In this document: in pieces, positions 11,583 to 23,363 of the stretch
Layout of the letters: every line of letters starts with the position of its first letter
How positions within the stretch are numbered: the first letter of the stretch is position 1
DNA from: Cynocephalus volans
Taxonomy: Eukaryota; Chordata; Mammalia; Dermoptera; Cynocephalidae
Reading direction: 5' to 3'
Assembly (NCBI RefSeq): GCF_027409185.1
Contig: NC_084461.1
Location: 187,090,001-187,154,000, forward strand
DNA length: 64,000 bases
Program-made: the position numbers and the translations under genes
Notes under the pieces: model-generated
Databases searched by the model: none
What the model saw: the letters and a program-made list of their open reading frames with translations, nothing else
Told to the model about the DNA's origin: nothing

Positions 11583-11964
11583 GTGGGTGGGGGTGGGTGG
11601 GGCGCTTTCCCCTCCCCCTTCCCCCCCTCCCCTCCCAGGCATCGCATTCTCCTGCCTGGCCGCTCAGTCCTAACAGCTCCTTCGTGATTTTGCGGGGCCT
11701 TGTGGCTATTGTGCCGTTTTATTGACTAGAAGACTGGGTCTCTGAATACACAAGGGATTTTTCTAACGCGAAAACAAGATCAAGAACACTGCTCACTGAG
11801 ACCGCACATCCACAGAGGTGGAAACTGGCCCTGCCAAGTTAAGGCACGTTCCCAGGGCATCACAGCTGGTGGCAGAGATAGAGCTTTCTGCCTCCAGAGA
11901 CCTCAGCTCCTTTAACTACAACTCAAAATACTGCCGTTATTGTTTTGGAATTTGGCGATCGAAC

Positions 11965-12150
11965 CAGCCCCAAATTCCAAAAGGGGAAATTCTGGGCCGT
12001 AGTTTTTTCTCTGTCAAATGAGGAACAATTCCTGTTCTCCACTGACAGAGAAGAAATTTCTCTGAAAGTTGTGACAACTTAAAAATGGCTATAAAGTGCT
12101 TAGCAAGGTACCTGGCACAAAATGAGCCCTGAATAAATGTACTACAGGTT
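11965..12150 (+). repeat. MIR fragment
   Basis: 'tgtcaaatgaggaacaatt' and 'aaagtgcttagcaaggtacc', followed by 'tggcacaaaatgagccctga', follow the sense MIR order with divergence. Confidence 0.55.
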
Positions 12151-12694
12151 GAAGGAACTGAATCCACCAGTCCAGAGATGCCTAGAAATTGCCAAGGGTC
12201 GACCACTTTTTGACCTACAGAAACAAATCATATTGCTCAACCTAACTTGTAGGCGCTTCTAGAAAGCTGTCAAGATTTCAGGCGCTCAAAGCCAGTCTGG
12301 GGTTGGGTGTGGCAGGGCAGCAGGAGCACCCACCATAATCCCAGCAGTGTCTTTTGAGTCCTCTACACCACTCCTGCGCTCTGCTCTGAAGCTTGTTTCT
12401 CTTCCAGATTTGGGTGGGGGCTGAGCGCTCTGCCCCATCCTTCTTCTGACAAGAGGCCCCTAAAGGAGATGAATGGCTTTTTCGAAAATGGCTGGCTAAC
12501 TCCTTCCCAAATATCTGCAAGGTGGGTGGCCCAGATGGACTGGCAGCTTCCGGATATGAGTCTGAGTTTCCCTCTTGCCGGAACAATGGCTCCCAGCAGT
12601 GGTTGCAAATATCTGAAAGTCCACCTTTTGAGTTGCATTCCTTTAGCTGAAGACTTTTCTCCTTGGTAAACTCTGAAGTGCCCAGCCACATTTG

Positions 12695-13160
12695 ACACAA
12701 TTCCACTTTTAGAATTTTATCCTAAGGATATGTGTACAAATGATTATAGCACCATTTATGCTGGTGAACACTGGAAACCATGTAATATCTAACAAGAGGG
12801 AATTCATTGGATCTATTACAGCCCCAAATATAATGGAACACTATACATTAAATGATGTAAATGTATTAGATGTATATTTATTGACATGGAAAGATGCCTT
12901 TGATATAGCTTTGAGTGGAAAAACAACTTTTAAATAGTTATCAGTAGTTTGATTTCAATTACAAAAATTCATGTATTTATTTGTGTAACATACACACTAA
13001 CATAGAAAGTGCACCAAATTGTTAACACCAGTTATCTCTGGGTAGGCTGATTTTTGTGTGTTTGTTTTTTTGGGTAGGCTGATTTTTATTTTCTTCTTTA
13101 TGCTTACCTATATTTTCTAATTTCCCAAATAAACGTGTATTGCTTGTATACATTGTTGTA
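12695..13160 (+). repeat. Old L1 (L1ME-like) 3' end
   Basis: 'attttatcctaaggatatgt', 'atgctggtgaacactggaaa', 'ttgacatggaaagatgcctt' and a closing 'aaataaacgtgtattg' match the order of L1ME/L1M4 3' sequences. Strongly diverged. Confidence 0.65.
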
Positions 13161-13310
13161 AATTTTAAAAATTAAACATCAGTTCCCTGGGAGGAGATAA
13201 CCCCTTTGGGCTGAAGTTCCAAAGTAGTGACCCGTGGACCCTATTTGGTGCAGAATAATGCTTCGTTTAATCTTCACCATAAATTGGTTTTTGTTTGGTT
13301 GGTTGGTTGG

Positions 13311-13415
13311 GTTTTTTTGTTGTTGTTTTTTGTTTTGTTTTGTTTTGTTTTATTTTGTTTTGTTTTGTTTTGCTAACCCTTGGTTATCAGCACCACAATC
13401 TAACCAATGAGCTAA
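13311..13415 (-). repeat. tRNA-Ile-type SINE remnant with (TTTTG)n tail
   Basis: A long TTTTG simple repeat is followed by the reverse-complement middle of the SINE ('ctaacccttggttatcagca', 'aatctaaccaatgagcta'). The tail has expanded into a microsatellite and the rest of the body is shortened. Confidence 0.65.
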
Positions 13416-13473
13416 AAGAGACTGTATTAGGGAAAAAAGACTTAAGGAAAATTGCAGTTAAATATGCAGGAAT

Positions 13474-13565
13474 AGGCTGGCCACTTGGCTCAGTTGGTTA
13501 GAGAGCGTTTTTGTAACACCTAGGTCAAGGATTTAGGTCCCCTTACTGGCAAGCTGCAAAAAATT
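13474..13565 (+). repeat. tRNA-Ile-type SINE, monomer
   Basis: 'ggctggccacttggctcagt', 'tggttagagagcg', 'aggtcaaggatttaggtcc', then 'actggcaagctgcaaaa'. This is the tRNA-like monomer with several substitutions. Confidence 0.82.
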
Positions 13566-14629
13566 TTTTAAAAAGATCCTTAACTAGTAACAAAAACAGA
13601 CATGCAGGAAGCAAAGGACCACTGAGCATTAGGATCAGTTATGGAGAGTGAGCCAAGCTCACAATCAATGACTGCAAGGAGAAAGAGAAGGTCTCAGGGA
13701 CAGTTTTCAGGGAATTGTGGAAATGCTTGCAGAGAACCTAAGCTGATGGTCCCTACCACCCCTCCTGCTCAGTAGTAGGTAGTGACAGCAAGTGTACAGA
13801 GGGTGCACATGCAGGGCAGTGCCACAGTGAGCTAACACCCCCCCGTGGAGGACAAGGAGCTCCCACACCCAGACAAATCTCCTCATAGGATAGCCATCTC
13901 TTCTTCAAAAATGAGAAGAAACACTCCATTGAAATCAAATCAGCAGTCAGGCAAATAGGAATTTCTAGACACGAAGAACTACAGACCAGCAAAAGTCAGC
14001 AAACATTTAAGGAAAGCCAGCACTCTGGAAGAAAGCTACCTGAGAACTAAGAAGTGAACAGAACGAACAGAAGACTTTAAAAATAAGTCATAGCCCTAGA
14101 AAGAATACAGAAGATTCTGCACCTGTTAAGCAATGACCCACTATGAAAAACAGGCAGATAGAGGCCTTGGAAAATAAATCTAAATATATAAACATTAAAA
14201 TATGATTTTTTAAAAAAAGCTGTGTTGAATAGCAAAATGAGTAAGACTGAAAAATATAGCAGTGAGCTAACAGATTAAACCGAGGATTTCCCCCAGAAAA
14301 GTACCAAAAGGACAAAGGGAAGTTGTGACATTGAGGATCTGTCCAAAAGTTACAGTTCTAGAAAGAAAGAAGAAAATGAGAGCAAGAAAGAGGAAAAAAA
14401 GAGGAAATAACCAAAGCAGCAATACAAGAAAATTCACCAGTGCTGAAAACACAAGACTTCTATATCCATAAATATAGGCTGATTGTTCTATAGCAAACTG
14501 CTCCCAAGTCTCGATAGCTTTAAACTATAGAGTTGTATTTCTCACTCAAGCTACCTATCTATTGTCTATGCGTTCACACAGATCGGTAGTAGGCTCTGCT
14601 GGTTGTAGTTACTCACTCCAAGACTCAAG

Positions 14630-14870
14630 CAAACAGCAGGGGTGATGAAAATATTCTGCTTCTTGATTGTGGTGGTAGTTACATGACTGGGTAAGCTTGT
14701 CAGAATTCATAGAATGGGGCTGGCCAGTTAGCACTGTTGTTTAGAGCCTTATAACACCAAGGTCATGGGCTTGAATCCCCTTACCAGCCAGCTACAAAAA
14801 AAAAAAAAAAAAAAATTCACAGAATGGTATACCTAAAAATGGTGACTATTACTATATGTAAATTATACAT
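14630..14870 (+). repeat. Old L1 3' end, split by a SINE
   Basis: 'tgatgaaaatattctgcttc', 'gtggtggtagttacatgact', then after the SINE 'gtatacctaaaaatggtgac' and 'atgtaaattatac' follow the L1M 3' end order. Confidence 0.65.
14718..14813 (+). repeat. tRNA-Ile-type SINE, monomer, with target-site duplication
   Basis: Body 'ggctggccagttagcactgt' through 'accagccagctac' plus a 20-base A-tail. The flanks 'aattcatagaatgg' (14704-14717) and 'aattcacagaatgg' (14814-14827) differ at one base. Confidence 0.9.
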
Positions 14871-15129
14871 GAAAAACAGAAAGAAAAGAAAAAGAAAAAG
14901 AAATTTAAAGAAGGAGAAAAACCCACAAAAACAGCAACAACAAAAAAATTATACCTCAATATATTTTCCAGGATAAAAGATTAAACAGCCATCTATAGGC
15001 TATATTTGAAAGAATTACTAGAGGTTGTTCTCTCCAACAAAACAAAAATGAAAGATATGCAACAAAAGACACAATGTGGACCAAAGAATAAAACTTAAAA
15101 TTCAGCTTTAAAAGTTATTTTTAAAAATA

Positions 15130-15900
15130 GAGCTAGGTAGAAATAATTTGTCCTCTGAATTTTAAAGGTATTGCTCCATTGTCTTGTTGCTTTTGAGATG
15201 TCTGACGTCATTCTTATGCTGGGTTCTGTCTGTGTGACCTAATTTTTTCTCTAACAGCCTTAGAATCTTCTTATTATTGGTGCTTTGAGTTTCACTATTA
15301 TGTGCCTTGGTGTGGGTCCACTTAAAATTAATGAGGTTGGGCTTTTGTGAGCTCTTTTTTTTTTTTTTTAAAGATGACTGGTAAGGGGATCTTAACCCTT
15401 GACTTGGTGTTGTCAGCCCCACACTCTCCCGAGTGAGCCGACCGGCCATCCCTATATAGAGATCCAAACCTGTGGCCTTGGTGTTATCAGCACCACACTC
15501 TCCCGAGTGAGCCACGGGCTAGCCCGCTGTGAGCTCTCTTCACCTGGAAGTTCATGTCTTCAGTTGAGGAATATTTTGTTATATTATCTAACTGATTATT
15601 TTCTCCCTTTCATTTTTTAAAAAATTTTCTCTTTCTGGAACTTCTATTAGATATTGGTCTTGTTTAATTTTCTGATTTTTGTCTTTTTTGACCTACTTTT
15701 AAGGAAATTTTACCAAAATATCATGTTATGCCTCATTTCAAAAAATATCTGGGAGGTCTTATGTTCTGAGTGTTAACTTTTTTTCTATAGAGAGAGCATC
15801 CTGTTCTTGCCTCATGGATGCCATACTGTCTCTTATCTCTCCCAGAATAATATTTTGAATTTATTTGAAGTTATCTTTTGCTCCCTGCATTGTTTATGTT
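15130..15900 (-). repeat. Probable old L1 5'-side fragment, split by a SINE
   Basis: 'aaaggtattgctccattgtc', 'gctttgagtttcactattat' and 'gtgccttggtgtgggtcc' resemble reverse-complement text common in old mammalian L1M copies. The right half after the SINE is less certain. Confidence 0.45.
15356..15527 (-). repeat. tRNA-Ile-type SINE, dimer, with target-site duplication
   Basis: Reverse-complement dimer: 'gactggtaaggggatcttaa', 'cgaccggccatccctatata', 'ctcccgagtgagccacgggc'. The 10-bp flank 'tgtgagctct' lies at 15346-15355 and 15528-15537. Confidence 0.92.
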
Positions 15901-17024
15901 TCTTTTTCTTTTTTTCTTTTCTATTAGTTTGTTTTGAACTCTCTCTTCATGTTGGAAGCCTTCCCTCAGAAGTCTGGAAAGGAGCCCACTGGAATGACTG
16001 ATAGGACCAGTGTGCATGGCAGGAGCATGGTCTGCCAACTGGTGAGTCAGCGGGTGGCTGAACAACGTTTTGGTTGGAGGTTCCTTAAATGTCAGTACCT
16101 GGAGGTTGTCTTTCTGGGTGTTTCAGTTGTCCAAGAGAAGACCTCCAGTTGCCTTCTGGGAGATTGTAAGTCTGGCTGCTGGGTCTCTGGAGCAAGTCCA
16201 GGGAAGGGGGCAGTAGTCTTGCTGTTTACTCTCCCTGCTCTTGGCCTCTGGCAACTTACTACTCCCTGCACTCAATGCCCACTATCGTCCCCAATCCTGG
16301 AGCTTCTCTGATATAATTTCTCTAGATGCTAAACCTGGAGTGGGAGAGAAGTAGGAAACCAAGATTTCAAAGGATGGGGAGGTGGGGACCTGGAAGTCTG
16401 ACTGTTCCATATACACCCTTTTTTTTGTTTTTTGCCATTTTTCTGATCTGGGCACTAACAGGGACACTGATTGCCCCCACCAGTGAGTCAAGACGAGCAG
16501 ATTGTCTTCGAGGACTCCAGCACACCAGGACAAGTGCTATGTCAGGATATGACTCTAGTCTTGGCTATACACAGACTTTCAACCAAACTTCGTTTTTAGT
16601 CCCCTGCCTCCAATTCTTGAGACTTTCTGGGATTCCAGGAGAGGACTGGCCTGCTTCTCATTGGGATCTGCTTCTGAAATGCTTGGTTCTGATCTTTCTC
16701 CACCTCGCAAACTTCTTTTCTATTCTTCCATCCTCTTTTTGACTTTCATATATTGTAGTTTGGGACTACAGATATTTGCCTTATTTCACTAAATATGGAT
16801 TTTTCTGCTTCTACTTCTTGTTCTCTTGTACTTTGGGGGTGATTTTGGAGAAAAAGAAGGGGCAGACGTGTTTACCAGAGTAAAAATTAACATCCAAACT
16901 GTTTTTTTTTAATTTGATTTATTTGCTAACATTTAAAAAATCATGACATTTCATATAAACATTAGAAGGTTAGGATTTTCTTCAACTACGGAATATCTGA
17001 CAACACTGGGCCCTTATTTCCACA

Positions 17025-17559
17025 CAGGGTAATCCCCCCTTATCCACAAATTCACTTTCTATAGTTTCAGTTACCTGGATATTAATTGGGTAAAATATTA
17101 AATGGAAGATTCCAGAAATAAACAATTCATAAGTTTTAAATTGCACCCAGTTCTGAGTAGCATGATGAAATCTCACGCTTTCCTGCTCTGTCCCTACTGG
17201 GATGTGAATCATCCCTTTGTCCAGTGTCTCCAAGCTGTATACACTACCGGCCCATTAGTCACTTAGTAGCTGTCTAGGTTATCAGATCGGCTGTCGTAGT
17301 ATCACAGTGCTTGTGGTCAAGTAACTCTTATTATACTTAATAATGGCCCAAAGCACAAGAGTAATGATGCTGGCATATTGTTATAATTGTCTTATTTTAT
17401 TATTAGTTATTGTTAATCTCTTACTGCCTAATTTATAAATTAAACTTTATCATAGGTATGTATAGATAGGAAAAAAGTATATACTGTTTAGGGTTTGTGG
17501 TTTCAGGCTTCTATTGGGGGTCTAGGAACATATCCCCCAAGGATAAGGAGGGACTACTG
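17025..17559. mobile_element. Tigger-type (TcMar) DNA transposon fossil, longer copy
   Basis: It starts 'cagggtaatccccccttatc' and closes 'aaggataaggagggactactg', an inverted terminal pair, followed by a TA. It retains the family's left side ('gaagattccagaaataaaca', 'gatgaaatctcacgctttcc', 'ataatggcccaaagcacaag') and the right side ('taaactttatcataggtatg'), with the transposase region between deleted. The right part is inverted relative to the copy at 2607-2935. Confidence 0.8.
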
Positions 17560-18499
17560 TAGTAACAGCTGGAGCTCAGGAGTGACTATATCCTTTAGAT
17601 AAGGCATGTGTTGCTTTGCCTCCCATGGATTTGTCACCCCTTTTCCCCTGGGTGACGGAGACACCAAAGATTACTCAAAGCCCATCTCTTCTGAGCAATG
17701 AGAAGCCCTGAAAAGGAGTTAATCTCCTGGAACCCTCAAGAGCAAGGCATTCCTTCCATTTGGGAAATTAACCACAAATTGGGGTTCTCTTCCCACATTT
17801 ATTCTCCAGACCAGGAAGTTAGGAAGAGAACGTAGGTGGGGTTTTTGCTAAGTGTAGCTTAACAAGTTTAACAATAGAAGCTGGTAACATTCAGTAAGAC
17901 AAGCAAGGTGACATTCTATAATGCAATTAAGTTGATCCACTAACAAAAGCTTGATTTTAGCAAACATTCTCTTCTTTCAGCAATTTCCCAGTATCTTTAC
18001 ATATCAATCAACAACCTGTCTTTGAGCCAGCAACCTTGCTGTGTTACAATTCCTTATCTTACAACAGAGACTATAGCCTGGGGAAAATTTCCTGTCTTTT
18101 GCAAGGTCAATATTTGAAACTGCAAGGCTTTGGAAAACCAGGCCGTGTGAAGTACATTTGCTTTAGGCATACTCCACAGACATGTACTCTCCAGTTTTCC
18201 ACAGTCCCCACTCCTCCCTATTGCCCTGGCTGTTTTGCTTATTTAAACTACTTGCCTGGTTCCTATTGGCATTTGAGTTTGAAATTCCTTCTAAGCCTTA
18301 TTATTAGCTGTGTGCCCTTCAGTGGAACAAGTTAGTGGAAACTTTTCCTCCTGTGGCTGTGGGAGGGGAGGGGAGGAGAGGAGAGGACAGCCAGAAGAGA
18401 TGAGGGTCACAGAAGGAAGAAGGGGATCAGACTGAGTGGGGGAGGAAATCGAAGAAGGTGAGAGGGCCTGGGGACAAAACTTCCATAATTTGAGTACCT

Positions 18500-18795
18500 A
18501 TTTCATAGGGTTGTTGTGAGGATTGAGTGACTTAATATATATATGTAAACTACTTTATTTATTTATTTGTTTATTTTTTTGTGACTGGTAAGGGGATCGC
18601 AACCCTTGGCTCGGTGTCGTCTGCACCGCGCTCAGCCAGTGAGCGCACCGGCCATCCCTACATAGGATCTGAACCTGCGGCAGGAGCGCTGCTGCGCTCC
18701 CAGTGCCGCACTCTCCTGAGTGTGCCACGGTGTCGGCCCTATGTAAACTACTTTAAACAGTGCCTGGCTCAGACTATGTGGAGCTATGCTTGCTA
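18500..18795 (+). repeat. MIR fragment split by a SINE
   Basis: 'cctatttcatagggttgttg', 'tgaggattgagtgactta', then after the SINE 'aacagtgcctggctcag'. This is the sense MIR order. Confidence 0.6.
18558..18739 (-). repeat. SINE dimer of a GC-rich subfamily, with target-site duplication
   Basis: Reverse-complement dimer whose outer unit has the diagnostic GC-rich centre 'gcaggagcgctgctgcgctc' instead of 'ttggtgttatcagcac'. A perfect 16-bp duplication (tatgtaaactacttta) lies at 18542-18557 and 18740-18755. It shares the variant centre with the copy at 32625. Confidence 0.9.
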
Positions 18796-19166
18796 TTTTA
18801 TTTATTTAGTTTGTTTTATTAAGGTATAAAGTTCTCTCTTTTTAGTGTACACTTCTAGTTTTGACAAATATATAGTCAAGTGACCCACACTACGATCAAG
18901 ATATAGAACAATTCCAATACCACCCCCATCTCTAATTCCCACCTGCCCTTTGTAGTCAGCCCCACCCTCCACCCCAGCCTCTGGCAACTACTGATCTGTT
19001 TCTTGTCCCTATTGTTTTGCCTTTTCTAGAATGTCATATAAATGGAACAATAAGTAATAATAAGCAGCCTTGAGTCTGGCTTCTTTCACTAAGCATGGTG
19101 GATCTGAGATTTCCCCCTGTTGTATGTGTTTGTAGTTCATTTCGTTTTATTGCTGAGTAGTATTTC

Positions 19167-19275
19167 TTTCCTTTTTTTTTTTTTTTTTGCAGCTGGACAC
19201 TGGTACTGGGATCTGAACCCATGACCTTCATGTTATAAGGCTGTGCGCTAACCAACTGAGCTAACCAACCAGCCC
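19167..19275 (-). repeat. tRNA-Ile-type SINE, monomer, with target-site duplication
   Basis: T-tail, then 'gcagctggacactggtactg', 'ccatgaccttcatgttataa', 'actgagctaaccaaccagcc'. The flank 'agtatttc' lies at 19159-19166 and 19276-19283. It interrupts the old L1. Confidence 0.9.
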
Positions 19276-20065
19276 AGTATTTCATTTTATGAATGTACCA
19301 CAGCTTGTTTATCCATTCACTAGTTGAAGGACATTTTAGTTTTTTTAGTTTTTGGTGGTTATGAATCAGGTCACTGCAAACATTCACATCTAGGTTTTTG
19401 TACATTTCCATTTCTCTTAAGTAAATACTTAGGCGTGGGACTGCTGGGTTGTATGGTAAGTTTATGTGTAACTTTACAAAAAGAACCTGCTGAACTCCTT
19501 TCCAGTGGCTCACCACTTTACCCCACCCAGCGGCGTACGAGAGTTCTAGTTGCTCCTTACCCTCACCAGCACTGACACTGTCAGTCTTCTTAGCCATCCT
19601 AACTGGGCATGTAGTGGTATCTCATTGTGGATTTAGTTTGCATTTACCCAATGACTAATGACATTCAGCATCTTTCATGTGCTTTTCGCCTTCTGTACAT
19701 TTTCTTTGATGATGTGTCTATGCAAATATTTTGTAGGTGATTTCTTTTCTTGGTGAGAGAAGTGTTTGCTTTCTTATTACTGAGTTTTGAGCATTCTTTA
19801 TATTATATATTCTGGCTACAAGTCCTTTATCAGATATGTGTTTTGCAAAGATTGTCTGCCAGGCTGTGGGTTGTGTTTTCATTTTCTTAATAGTGTCTTT
19901 AGCAGAGCAGAAGTTTTTAATTTTAATGAAGTCCAATTTATCAATTATTTTCTTTTACAGTTAGTGCATTGATGTCATGTCTAAAAAAAGCTTTGCCTAA
20001 CCCCAAGTCACAAAGATTCTCTCCTATGTTTTCCACTAGAGTTTTTAGTTTTATGTATTACATTT

Positions 20066-20119
20066 TGGTCTCTGATCCACTTTGAGTGAATTTGGTCTCT
20101 GATCCACTTTGAGTGAATT
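20066..20119. repeat. 27-bp tandem duplication
   Basis: 'ggtctctgatccactttgag' plus 'tgaattt' occurs twice in direct succession inside the old L1. It is a local slippage duplication of ORF2-derived sequence. Confidence 0.75.
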
Positions 20120-20749
20120 TGGTGATAAGGTGCAAGGTATGGGTTAATTATTTTTGCACAGAGATGTACAGTTATTCCAACATCATTTGTTGAATATTTG
20201 ACAGTATTATTAACACTATCAGTATTCTCAGCATTCCTGGGCATAGGGAGTCAGCAAGGGGACATTCTGGTTCCACTTTGCAATTAGTCACCTGTTCCAT
20301 GTGCCCCTCAAAACTAGCACCTGGGGCCTGTTGCAGAAGAATTTGTTTCTGGTCTCTTTACCTCTTCTCTTTCTTCCTGAAATCTCCTTCATGAAACAAC
20401 CAAGAAAGGGCAGTGGTGGCCTCACGGTCTGGCAGCGTCCCTTTGAAAATAAACAAGCGTAGAAACTGAAAGGCAGCGGCCACCTCTGGGGACTACTTGG
20501 AGAAAGAGTTCAGGGCCCGTGCATCCGCTGCGCGTGGCTTTCCCGCCCGGACCGGGCGGCAGGTCGGATGTGGCAAAGCCAAACAGGATCCTGATTGCTT
20601 CAGATGTCACCTCTGGCCAGAGAGATGCCTTTGCAGCGAGCACCTTTGGCGAGGGGAGGGGCAGGCTGGAAGAGTCCCGTGGCTGAACAGCCCTCCACTG
20701 TTCGCACGGACTTCCTTATTGGTCCCTACATAACCCTGGGAAGTGCACA

Positions 20750-20830
20750 AGGCAGGAACCCTCATTCCTGTCTTACAGATAGGGAAATTGAGGCACAGAA
20801 GGGTGGAGAAGTAAATGAATGCAGGGTTTG
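20750..20830 (-). repeat. MIR fragment
   Basis: 'ccctcattcctgtcttacag' then 'atagggaaattgaggcacag' is the reverse-complement MIR core. Confidence 0.6.
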
Positions 20831-20834
20831 GATT

Positions 20835-21105
20835 TTTTTTTTGACAGTCTTATTAAAGTATAATTTACATCCCGATTCATCCATTTTAAGTGCATAGATC
20901 GATGAGTTTTAATAAGTTTACACGGTTGTGTAATCATTCCCACAATTCAGTTTTAGAATATTTTCATTGCCCAAAAAATATTCCCTTGTGCCTCTTAGCA
21001 GTTAATCCCTGCTCCCAGCCCCAGGCAACCCAGGCTGTGTTTTCTGTCTCCATAGTTATGCTTTTTCTAGAAATTTCATATAAATGGAATCATACAGTGT
21101 ATATA
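20835..21105 (-). repeat. Old L1 3' end
   Basis: 'cttattaaagtataatttac', 'gttttagaatattttcattg', then 'tttcatataaatggaatcat' is the same reverse-complement L1M 3' motif order as at 520 and 63449. Confidence 0.8.
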
Positions 21106-21394
21106 TCACGGTGGGATTTCAAGCCAGAATCTAACAAAGAAGCCAGATAGCCAGGACAGCAAATACACCTTTAGGAGGGCTCCCCACCTGCTGTGTCACC
21201 TTTTTTGAATCACTGTCTTTGAGCCTCAGTTTTCACATACTTAAAATGAGGCTAGGAATTTATTCCCTTCCCAGAGTAGAAACCAGAGTGAAATAAGATA
21301 ATGGAAGACCAATACCTGGCATGGGATATTTGTAATCCACCCCTCCCCCCAAACTGGACACATCCCAAACGCCCAGCTGCAGGAGAATGAATAA

Positions 21395-21720
21395 GTACAC
21401 TCCTCCCATGGAATATTCTCCAGCAACGGGAATGAATGGACCACAATAGCATGCAACAATAACAATATTGATGAATCTCACAAACATCGTACTGAAAGAA
21501 GCCAGACACAAAGGAGCACATACTGCATGATTCCACGAATACAAAGTTCAACAACAGGCCAAATATGTATAGGTAGAAGTCAGGGTTGCAGTTACCCTTA
21601 GAGGGGTAGTGACTGGAGGGGTTGGGAGGGGGACATCTGGGGGATTAGTAATATTGTTTCTTGATCTAGGTGCTGGTTATGCAGGTGTGTGAAAATTAAT
21701 TGAGCTGTATACCCTCACAC
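21395..21720 (+). repeat. Old L1 3' end
   Basis: 'catggaatattctccagcaa', 'ctgaaagaagccagacacaa', 'cttgatctaggtgctggtta' and 'aattgagctgtatac' match the sense L1M 3' end, diverged. Confidence 0.75.
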
Positions 21721-21829
21721 GCTGATAAAAATTTCAGAGAAGTTGTGCATGGTACCTGGAACATAGTAGGTAATTGTCATTATTATTCTTTCAACTATAT
21801 GTTGTTTCAACAGGGAAGTGTGGTCTATG

Positions 21830-21995
21830 GCAAGGATTGGCAAACTTTTTCTGTAAAGAGCACATGGATACTATTTCTGTTGCAATTACTCAACTCTGTT
21901 GTTGAAAGTAGCCAGGGACAATCTGTAAATGAATGAACGTGGCTGCGTTCCAATAAAACTTTATTTACAAAAACAGGTGGTGAGCTATATTTGCT
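21830..21995 (-). repeat. hAT-like DNA transposon fragment
   Basis: 'ggattggcaaactttttctg', 'gttccaataaaactttattt' and the closing 'tatttgctgacccctggtct' correspond to a common mammalian element whose ends read 'ggggtcggcaaact'. I recall it as a hAT-type repeat. Strand and exact name are uncertain. Confidence 0.55.
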
Positions 21996-22811
21996 GACCC
22001 CTGGTCTATCAGAAAGCAGGCTGGGTTCCAAAGCCTCCTTCATTGAGTCTCTGTAGGACCTTGTTTGGTCATTTCCCTGGTCTGAGTTATCCTTTCTGTA
22101 TAAAGGGGAGGCTGATTCCCTACTCTAAATCACCATTCAGGTTGCAAGAAGGTCAAATGAGCTCATCACTGGGGGAGACCTGAAGGAGAAAAGAGCAGGA
22201 TTAAGGGCCTCTTGAGGTTCTTTGTTATAAAGATTGTTATTTTTGCCAAGGTCTGGAGAGAAAAAGCCATTGACCCCAAGTCACCCAGTACATCCATGGG
22301 CACCAGTGTCCTGGGGGTCTTCCAGAGGGAGACAGGACCCACAGTCTTAGCACCAGATCCTGGTACTTGCCTCCCAGAGACCTTTACCCCAAGCCTGTGG
22401 CGAGAGAACAACGGTGAAAGAGAGCTGGAAAAATGAGTCTCTAATGGGCTGTTCCTCTGAGACTCAGGGCCCAAAGCTTCCTGCTTGGGCCTGCTTTACT
22501 GAGCAAGCAGTACCTGGGGCAGGAATGTGTTGTCTAACCTCCCAGTCTCTGCTCAGACCTTCCCCTCAGCCAGGAATATCTTCCTTCTGCCTGTTTCTTG
22601 GTGGGCTTCTACTCATCCTATAGGGCCTGACTCAGGCTATGGATCATCTGGGGCATGCTGAGTGAATAAGTCAATCATGTGGGGAAGACGTGGGTCTTTA
22701 GAGTGCAAAGTGTAACTCAGAGGGCATGCTGGGGAGTTGGCACATCTTCCCTGTGCCTCACGTGCTCAAAGCTGTATTTCAGGGAGACTAGACATGCTTA
22801 AGGATAATAAT

Positions 22812-23005
22812 TAAATAGTAATAAAAATAGCAGCTAGCACTTGAGATTTACTAAGGGCCAGGATCTGTCCTGAGTACTACATGTGTATTAATTCATTTAA
22901 GCCTCACAGCAACCCTAATAGGCACTATTATTCCCATTTTACAGATGAGGAAACTGGGACCCAGAGAGGTTAAGACACATGCCTGAGGTGACACAGCTCT
23001 GGACT
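22812..23005 (-). repeat. MIR SINE
   Basis: A long reverse-complement copy: 'agcagctagcacttgagatt', 'aatagg' before 'cactattattcccatttta', 'cagatgaggaaactgggacc', 'tgaggtgacacagc'. Confidence 0.88.
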
Positions 23006-23304
23006 GGTGGAATTCTGGATGCTGAGGATTTATGGAAGGGGCTGCCTCAGTGGTCCAAAACAGGTCTATGTTATCCTGTTTATTTCCTTGTCCTCAGCTG
23101 TGAAACTTCCAAGTCCTTGTCACATGGGATTACTAATAGGGGAGCAGTTTGGGGGGGACAGAGACACTCCCTCCAAGAGAATGGCACCAAGACAGGAAGC
23201 AGAGCTACCATATGGACAACCACCCTTCCCATGTGGAGGGACTCCTAGATTTGTCAAGGAGGCACTCCAAGCCCTGGGATGGAGGGACGGGGGCTCATGT
23301 AGGG

Positions 23305-23363
23305 AAAACTGAACCCACCGAAAACTGACCTAAAACCCACTGAAAACTGACCTAAACCATCTG
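23305..23363. repeat. Imperfect ~22-bp tandem repeat, about three units
   Basis: Each unit begins 'gaaaactga' and continues 'cctaaaaccca(c)'. The first unit lacks a few bases and the last diverges to 'accatctgg'. Confidence 0.65.

Larger units (their letters stand above)
10620..11660. promoter_or_regulatory. MLXIP: MLXIP CpG-island promoter
   Basis: A sharp rise in GC and CpG starts about 10620, covers exon 1 and continues upstream (higher coordinates) to about 11660. The flanks are ordinary AT-rich repeat DNA. No TATA box is obvious, which fits a CpG-island promoter. A CRE palindrome and an inverted CCAAT lie 160-190 bases upstream of the start codon, and an E-box about 485 bases upstream. 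The transcription start cannot be fixed from sequence alone. Confidence 0.8.
18810..20230 (-). repeat. Old L1, 3' end plus part of ORF2, split by a SINE
   Basis: Reading left to right, the reverse complement of an L1 3' UTR ('ttaaggtataaagttctctc', 'ctggcttctttcactaagca') runs into ORF2 3' text ('tgtttatccattcactagtt', 'ccagcactgacactgtcag', 'ctggctacaagtcctttatc', 'aggctgtgggttgtgttttc'). The minus-strand frame 19718-19936 still encodes an ORF2-like piece (FIKIKNFCSAKDTIKKMKTQ). Frameshifts make it dead. Confidence 0.88.

Noticed and set aside
23305-23363. Possible CRISPR-like repeat array
   Set aside because: Only about three imperfect adjacent units with no spacers, in a mammalian genome.
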